Source: Clostridiales bacterium UBA6363
Lineage (GTDB): Bacteria > Bacillota > Clostridia > UBA1381
Length of the DNA stretch: 12,283 nt
NCBI GenBank assembly: GCA_002438865.1
Contig: DJRJ01000045.1
Location: forward strand, 12,350-24,632
Reading direction: 5' to 3'
A program made the translations under genes and the position numbers. The notes beneath the pieces were generated by a model. It searched no databases, was not told the origin of the DNA, and saw only the letters and a list, made by a program, of their open reading frames with translations. This document shows positions 8,701 through 12,283 of the stretch, piece after piece; within the stretch, counting starts at the first letter, position 1; each line of letters opens with the position of its first letter.

Positions 8701-11700
8701 ACAGCCTGAGCCTTAAAATGCTTAAAAACGCAAAGTTTGTTGAGGGCGGAGAAATAGCTGTCGGGTGGTATCCGAACTTTAATCTGAATTTATCCGCAGG
8801 CGTAAGCTTTGCGCAGATTATGAAAGGCAGATTTACAATAACGGCGGCGGCAGGCAAGGGTACGGCTGATTTTGTCCGGTTTGTTCTCAATGTCGCAATA
8901 GGACTCCCTGATTATATCCCGATTATCGGCGGTATGGAGCTTGCTTCGGCGGAGCTTGGCGGCGGCAGTGAAAAGGTGTGGGGTTCTGTTGAGATGCTTA
9001 GCCTTATAAAAGTCGGATTTACATATTATTGGGGCGGAAGTATTGAGTTTACGCACGGCAATCCGAGCGGAAATCAAAATTTTGAAACCCTGTCGCTGTC
9101 CGACGACGCAGGCGTGCGCAGAACAAAAATGCTGTACAACGATATGTTAAAGCCTGTTATGGTCGGAAAAGATTATGTCACGGGCGAAACGCAGCTTGCG
9201 TCTGTCGGGGGGAATCTTTCCTACAGTGCGGGAAGTACGGTTGCGGCGAATTTTGACGCAAGAGTGAACCAATCCGCAATACGGCTTTTCGGTGCGAAAA
9301 ATGCCGATACGGAAATACTCACGAACGGCGAAAGAACAAGACATCTTGTAAAATTCGGGGACGCTTTTGACTACATACTTTCAATAAGCCGTGCCGACGG
9401 CTCCGAAATTTCGGCGGAGGATATTAAAAATCATATGTCCGTAAAGCACGGAAATACCGCATACGAATTACGGTATTACGCAAATCCCGGACGTAATGCA
9501 ACTGATGAGCAGAAAAAGCAGGCGCTTGAAAGAGCAAATGTGAATGTTTCGGGCAATGCGGTATATATAGCAGTGCCGAAATCCGACGCTGCAGATGATA
9601 TGCTGATAGAGTTTTCTGACAATAACGCTTATGATATAAGCGCTGTAAAGGTAAATCCGACAAGCGCATTAACTTCATACGGCGCACAGGTGAACGGAAA
9701 TGTTATGGCGGTCAACTGGGACGGAGAAAATATAAGCGACAGTGCAAAAGTTATTGTATCCGTATCCGACGGCACAGAGGAAAATGATATTGTTTTAAAC
9801 GAAACGGTAATATCCGCAAAAGCAAAAAGCGCAAATCTGAATATACCGCCTGAACTGGCGAGCGGCGAGTACAGTGTGAAAATTACACTAAGCGATGAAA
9901 ACGTATGCTTTGACAGCTACAATGCCGGTAAAGTTACAATTACAAACAGCAATGCTCCCGGTGCGGCTGACAGTGTCACGATTGATAACTGCGGTGATGA
10001 TAAGCTGAAGATTAACGTCGTTACAGCCGAAGAAAACTTTGACGGATATATGGTTGAGGTGTACGAGGACGGCAGGCTTGCAGATACGGGATTGTATTTT
10101 GCAAAAGGCGAGGAAATCATAGTCGGCGGACGGTATGATATGCCGGTTATGAACGAAAAAGGCGAGCCGACGGGTGAAACCGTAACTGTGGGATATACGC
10201 CCGGCAGGGAATACAGCGCAAAGGTAAGGCTGTGCAATATTGTAAAAGATGCGGACGGCAATGAGATTTACCATTGCAGTGCATATAAAACATCTTCGGG
10301 CGCAGTGCTCAGGCAGTCAACACCGCCCTCCGTTAATATTGCTTATGACAATGGTGCGGTCAGAATAAGCTCCGATGTGCCTGTGAGCGGTGAATTGTAT
10401 ATCAATTCGGGAACAAAGAATGGGGAATGGTATAATTTCTCGGATAAAGCCTTTGAACTGTCGCAAAATGTCACACTCGCCGACGGGGAGTATACACTGG
10501 AGTTTTATGCACAGGACGGGGACGGAGACCATGCGATTGTTCGGAAAATAATCAGCGTTGATACAACACCGCCCGTGATTATGCTTGCCTCACCGACAAG
10601 CGGCGGATACTTTGACGGCGACAGCATAACCGTGACGGCAACAGCCGATAAGGACGCCGAATATTCGTTTAAAATCAACGGAAACACAGTTTTACCGCAG
10701 GAGAGTAACATTTTTGCGGACGAAATGATGAAATGCACACTTCCGCTCGGCGAATTAAAAAAGCTTGCAAAAATCAACCTTGAAATAATTGCAAAAGACG
10801 CTTGCGGAAATGAAACGGTTAAAAGATTGGATTTGACAAACAAAAGCATTTCCGAAATAACTTCAATAAGCATTTTGAGCGAGAATAAAGCAATTACCGA
10901 GGGTAAGCTTGAACTGGACGAGGGCGAAAGTGCAATACTTAAGGTTATGGGAACGACAAGCGGCGGTGAAAGTATTGACGTTACGGAAATGTCGGCTACT
11001 TCGCTTGAGGTGACGGGCGGTACGGCGTCGGAGCTTGACGGAACAAAAATAACAGCCGTATCAAACGGTCAGACTCTTGTGAGTGCAGGATTTGCACTCG
11101 GCGGAAACGAGTCCCTGTATGACGGCGTCGTTATCGAAACTGCGGATAAGGCACTGATTTATTCCGCATTGGAGGAGGTGCTGACAGAAGCTGAACAGAT
11201 AGAAAATACAGGCTATACGGACAGCAGCTGGAACAAACTGCAAGAGGTGATTAAGGGTGCTGAACAGATAATGACGGCGGCAGGCGTTACGCAAAGCGAC
11301 ATAGACAATGCCGCAACGGCTGTTTCGGAGGCAATTGCAGGACTTACGAAAAAAAACTCGGGCGCATCGGGCGGCGGCAGCACGCCGACTTATACGGTTT
11401 TGTTTAATGCAAACGGCGGAAGTGCGGTACAAAGCCAAAAAATAAAGTCAGGACTTAAAGCCGACAAACCGCAAGACCCCGTGAAAGCGGGATATACATT
11501 CGGCGGTTGGTATACGGATAAACAATTGTCAGAACCGTATGATTTCAATATCGCAGTAAAAAAGAGCTTTACGCTTTATGCAAAGTGGATTGAAAATATC
11601 GGTTGGGAAAATCCGTTTATCGATGTTTCCGAAAACGACTGGTTCTATGAAAACGTTAAATATGCGTTTGAAAATAAGCTTATGAACGGCGTATCGGATG

Positions 11701-12164
11701 ATAAATTTGCCCCGAACGATACTCTTACAAGAGCAATGCTCGTAACCGTTCTTTACCGCAGCGAGGGAGAACCCCATGCGGAAAAAGGCGTCACATTTAC
11801 TGATGTTGATGTGAACGCTTACTATGTAAATGCGGTTATATGGGCACAGCAAAACGGAATTGTAAACGGCGTGTCGGAAAGTGAATTTGCACCCGACGAT
11901 AATATCACACGTGAGCAGATTGCGGCGATTATGTACAGATATGCAAAATACAAGGGATACAATATCTCTGCCGGCGAAAGTACAAACATTCTTTCATATG
12001 CCGATTTTGGGGATATATCCGAGTATGCAATTCCCGCTATGCAGTATGCGGCAGGAAGCGGATTGATGAAAGGTAAGTCGGATACAACGCTAAATCCGCA
12101 GGATAATGCAACAAGAGCCGAATTTGCGGCAATATTGCAAAGATTTATCCAAAACAATGAATAA
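5718..12164 (+). CDS. Giant secreted multidomain protein with C-terminal SLH cell-wall anchor
   Basis: Encodes 2,148 residues from the ATG at 5718. Modules in order (some approximate): signal peptide 1-23; beta-sandwich-like domain 24-308; beta domain 310-450; IPT/TIG-like segment about 455-570; a poorly defined beta region to about 715; a large unrecognised glycine-rich beta region 717-1107 with GGGGGFDNLYD at 942 and a closing YYWGG; unassigned beta domains about 1108-1412; FN3-like 1413-1529; a further beta segment; Ig-like from VDTTPP at 1614; Big2-like about 1717-1797; FIVAR 1812-1879; Gly/Ser linker; InlB/Flg_new repeat 1892-1957; three SLH domains 1965-2148. SLH domains are known to bind secondary cell-wall polysaccharide, so the protein should be held noncovalently on the wall with its N-terminal domains facing outward. 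No catalytic residues are recognised. An adhesin, scaffold or polysaccharide-contacting role is inference. It is probably cotranscribed with the gene ending at 5696. Both genes share codon style, with no sign of frameshift or recent insertion. Confidence 0.95.
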   Translation: MLKRFISILLSVSVVLSAVPILAEDNEKTLEISNQYIKVVVNKENGGYAISTVDGDILKKSDDNVKLTHRGENFDTSFTSFRIGSEEYVFGNKYGRNTSEVITQIEQGGECIKSTWSIGDYSAEQKITLVNNDASEQLGTAMLTYTFKNNSSGTKNVKSRVLIDTQLGENDYGYYEVPKQNLGQGYEYFEFERTWDSSDSRMPSDYFVRDNPYSSSIVGYGVNSVFTEQKPYKMTFAHWANIASTVFDYTPDETLNFTNSLNDKKTADSAAALYYDLGNIEPHREKSFSTCYGVTANLKNKDNKIIINTTAPSKLEFTDDTRTAYKGSESEDNVVRINVNLTNPQYADKNYKKLAVVAYALGFDTQRRTDGGNWERYNNINPVYSDIVDFNSGENRVTYFDFKFTPQNRAQLGTFVIKVFNMDESVNELASYAEEFCLATTENHIILPGQDKSLPSITLTELGPNIIYNQDIRYITLTGRGMEFFRSDLLNKIELRGENGISYEIPVENLIFEQGADPSSISMMLEEYMEPGRYRLHFLWKNGTNEPALEGVPDDFTSDAMVVQVSSDIRYSNSYYGIVTVQRGENNKYTVVPYQNESEFQKANIKEDKLLLAFRGEISRDRTNKKFYRLLGKDKDVNINYILNYHGDDLTLEEKENGTVEVLMDGKITTIGANTTVRNGTAVFRLNGGTEYIVPEYNEDGEVVKNGELVNNQDFIELKWDNAFDVLTTVGGFLIDMKYGVLGKIQNSDNTTSDIISFGGSLDLGFMTPGGAAAVRQNTAAGARWTTELVETEHADLDDGYTFGLTFDEDEGMFKSQTKEKDVPPTNNEASRIEAGASIHDILYGGKDPGYIGINMDAHIAMPQIVKFLPNKIEGDLSVNTINGYNVGVDAQVETATISMALSLVVKSSPSGAPVPDKLYFTIGGFEPGINVDGLGVVWVTGGGGGFDNLYDTIYGKDGIPPLTLLLHAEFDITKILTGNADLELSLRSLKVSFDSLSLKMLKNAKFVEGGEIAVGWYPNFNLNLSAGVSFAQIMKGRFTITAAAGKGTADFVRFVLNVAIGLPDYIPIIGGMELASAELGGGSEKVWGSVEMLSLIKVGFTYYWGGSIEFTHGNPSGNQNFETLSLSDDAGVRRTKMLYNDMLKPVMVGKDYVTGETQLASVGGNLSYSAGSTVAANFDARVNQSAIRLFGAKNADTEILTNGERTRHLVKFGDAFDYILSISRADGSEISAEDIKNHMSVKHGNTAYELRYYANPGRNATDEQKKQALERANVNVSGNAVYIAVPKSDAADDMLIEFSDNNAYDISAVKVNPTSALTSYGAQVNGNVMAVNWDGENISDSAKVIVSVSDGTEENDIVLNETVISAKAKSANLNIPPELASGEYSVKITLSDENVCFDSYNAGKVTITNSNAPGAADSVTIDNCGDDKLKINVVTAEENFDGYMVEVYEDGRLADTGLYFAKGEEIIVGGRYDMPVMNEKGEPTGETVTVGYTPGREYSAKVRLCNIVKDADGNEIYHCSAYKTSSGAVLRQSTPPSVNIAYDNGAVRISSDVPVSGELYINSGTKNGEWYNFSDKAFELSQNVTLADGEYTLEFYAQDGDGDHAIVRKIISVDTTPPVIMLASPTSGGYFDGDSITVTATADKDAEYSFKINGNTVLPQESNIFADEMMKCTLPLGELKKLAKINLEIIAKDACGNETVKRLDLTNKSISEITSISILSENKAITEGKLELDEGESAILKVMGTTSGGESIDVTEMSATSLEVTGGTASELDGTKITAVSNGQTLVSAGFALGGNESLYDGVVIETADKALIYSALEEVLTEAEQIENTGYTDSSWNKLQEVIKGAEQIMTAAGVTQSDIDNAATAVSEAIAGLTKKNSGASGGGSTPTYTVLFNANGGSAVQSQKIKSGLKADKPQDPVKAGYTFGGWYTDKQLSEPYDFNIAVKKSFTLYAKWIENIGWENPFIDVSENDWFYENVKYAFENKLMNGVSDDKFAPNDTLTRAMLVTVLYRSEGEPHAEKGVTFTDVDVNAYYVNAVIWAQQNGIVNGVSESEFAPDDNITREQIAAIMYRYAKYKGYNISAGESTNILSYADFGDISEYAIPAMQYAAGSGLMKGKSDTTLNPQDNATRAEFAAILQRFIQNNE
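5787..6641 (+). other. N-terminal beta-sandwich-like domain of the SLH protein
   Basis: Residues 24-308, the part expected to lie farthest from the wall. It opens with alternating strands (LEISNQYIKVVVNKENGGYAI) and has a distinctive strand-turn near 165-180 (SRVLIDTQLGENDYGYY). The alternation and aromatic content resemble the non-catalytic beta-sandwiches at the N-termini of large glycan-related proteins. I do not recognise a named family and see no catalytic acid pair. The borders come from the signal peptide cleavage site and from the new strand set starting near TAPSKLEF. Confidence 0.45.
7866..9038 (+). other. Unrecognised glycine-rich beta region of the SLH protein
   Basis: Residues 717-1107. 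It starts with ELKWDNAFDVL and runs through many short amphipathic strands. It holds the cluster GGGGGFDNLYDTIYG at 942-956 followed by GIPPL, then long alternating strands (NADLELSLRSLKVSFDSLSL), a WYPNF element, a proline/glycine turn (LPDYIPIIGGMEL) and a closing VGFTYYWGG. No helical or coiled-coil segment is evident, nor any known catalytic motif. Gly-rich FDNLYD plus a closing WGG looks like a conserved family signature, possibly a beta-solenoid or open beta-groove fold. That reading is inference from strand periodicity only. Confidence 0.5.
9954..10304 (+). other. FN3-like domain with three cysteines
   Basis: Residues about 1413-1529. Beta strands are arranged like a fibronectin type III unit (KINVVTAEENFDGYMVEVYE, later REYSAKVRL). 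Three cysteines occur: one in DNCGDD near the start, and two on what looks like a beta hairpin (RLCNIV and YHCSAY, separated by a KDADGN turn). The last two could sit opposite each other. The domain call is tentative. Confidence 0.45.
10557..11108 (+). other. Ig-like unit followed by Big2-like domain
   Basis: Residues 1614-1797. The first unit starts at VDTTPPVIML and contains DGDSITVTATAD and, at its end, AKDACGNE, the same D-x-x-GN type strand seen in the neighbouring protein. It ties the two proteins together in style. From about 1717 a second unit (ISILSENKAI, ELDEGESAILKV, ending GQTLVSAGF) has the strand order of bacterial Ig-like group 2 domains, common in surface adhesins and wall proteins. 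Confidence 0.6.
11151..11354 (+). other. FIVAR domain
   Basis: Residues 1812-1879 are helical and match the FIVAR pattern: A-L-x(4)-L-x-E-A, then GYTDSSWNKLQEVIKGAEQI, then VTQSDIDNAATAVSEAI and a terminal AGL. FIVAR domains occur in many gram-positive surface proteins, often as stalk or spacer modules near the anchor. A Gly/Ser linker (ASGGGSTP) follows. Confidence 0.8.
11391..11588 (+). other. InlB B-repeat / Flg_new (Listeria-Bacteroides) repeat
   Basis: Residues 1892-1957 carry the classic signature: YTVLFNANGGS, then PVKAGYTFGGWYTD, then FTLYAKW. It is a small ubiquitin-like beta-grasp repeat found near the anchors of gram-positive surface proteins, here as a single copy between the Gly linker and the SLH domains. 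It is probably a spacer or protein-contact module. Confidence 0.9.
11610..12161 (+). other. Three tandem SLH domains
   Basis: Residues about 1965-2148. Copy 1 (about 1966-2014) has FIDVSENDWFYENVKYA, GVSDDKFAPNDTLTRAM. Copy 2 (2025-2079) has FTDVDVNAYYVNAVIWA, GVSESEFAPDDNITREQ. Copy 3 (2094-2148) has FGDISEYAIPAMQYA, GKSDTTLNPQDNATRAE. The TRA(E)/TRE motifs that contact the wall polysaccharide are present in all three. The third copy lacks the W/Y pair of the first and is slightly diverged. Three copies is the usual number for a functional SLH trimer-like fold. This gives noncovalent anchoring to secondary wall polysaccharide. Confidence 0.96.
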
Positions 12165-12196
12165 AGAGAAAGCAATCGGAAACGATTGCTTTCTCT
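12165..12196 (+). terminator. Hairpin directly after the SLH-protein stop codon
   Basis: A 14-bp perfect stem (left arm 12165-12178, right arm 12183-12196) is closed by a GAAA tetraloop. The left arm is A-rich and the right arm ends in TTTCTCT. It begins at the base after the TAA stop (12162-12164), as transcription terminators often do. There is no separate U-tract after the stem, so it may instead mainly stabilise the 3' end of a long mRNA. Confidence 0.65.
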
Positions 12197-12202
12197 CAGA
12201 AT

Positions 12203-12230
12203 GTAGACAAACCGTTTGAGGTTTGTCTGC
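12203..12230 (+). terminator. Second hairpin, possible terminator
   Basis: The core stem AGACAAACC (12205-12213) pairs with GGTTTGTCT (12220-12228) over a six-base loop. With G-U pairs it can extend to about 12200-12233. It is followed by a T-rich stretch (GTTGTTATT) that gives weak U-tract character. It could be the real stop point of the operon behind the first hairpin, or a copy of a dispersed intergenic repeat. Confidence 0.45.
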
Positions 12231-12241
12231 GTTGTTATTGG

Positions 12242-12267
12242 GAGTTTGAGGTGCTAACCTCAAGTTT
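12242..12267 (+). other. Third hairpin at the window edge
   Basis: TTGAGGT (12246-12252) pairs with ACCTCAA (12257-12263) over the loop GCTA, with G-U extension on both sides to about 12242-12267. A T-rich stretch follows at 12271. Its right arm AACCTCAA (12256-12263) could instead pair with TTGAGGTT (12216-12223) in the second hairpin. Whether it belongs to this operon or to the next gene cannot be seen. Confidence 0.4.
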
Positions 12268-12283
12268 AAATCATTTCTGACGA

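Noticed and set aside
1..12283. CRISPR array, insertion sequence, phage gene, tRNA or rRNA
   Set aside because: Two continuous coding frames fill nearly all of the window. I saw no regularly spaced DNA repeats, transposase motifs, terminal inverted repeats or structural RNA signatures outside the 3' hairpins.

Overview
The window looks like a fragment of a monoderm Firmicutes genome, most likely an anaerobic clostridium. The evidence is a gram-positive type of signal peptide, three C-terminal S-layer homology (SLH) domains, FIVAR and InlB/Flg_new-type modules, a G-rich clostridial-style ribosome binding site, and moderate GC with many AAA, GAA and ATA codons. I cannot name the species. A gut or rumen clostridium is a guess from the style of the proteins.

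Layout: the window holds two giant, same-strand genes and almost nothing else. The first (1-5696) is open at the left edge, so its 5' end, promoter and any signal peptide lie outside. What remains encodes about 1,900 residues, built largely of beta-rich, Ig-like units, with no recognised enzyme and no visible C-terminal wall anchor. After a 21-base gap containing a strong G-rich ribosome binding site, the second gene (5718-12164) encodes a 2,148-residue secreted protein. Its order is: signal peptide, beta-sandwich-like N-terminal domain, further beta domains, a large unrecognised glycine-rich beta region, FN3/Ig/Big2-like units, FIVAR, glycine linker, InlB/Flg_new repeat and three SLH domains. 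Its stop codon directly abuts a 14-bp perfect hairpin. Two more hairpins follow before the window ends.

How the genes may work together: same strand, tight spacing, similar composition and a shared Ig-like style point to one transcription unit for cell-surface proteins. The second product should be held on the cell wall by its SLH domains. The first product may be its partner, may be anchored through its unseen N-terminus, or may be released. This is inference. No catalytic motif, mobile element, CRISPR array, tRNA or rRNA is visible. The points most worth a second look are the unrecognised central region of the SLH protein, the giant anchored/unanchored pair, and the aromatic end of the first protein.
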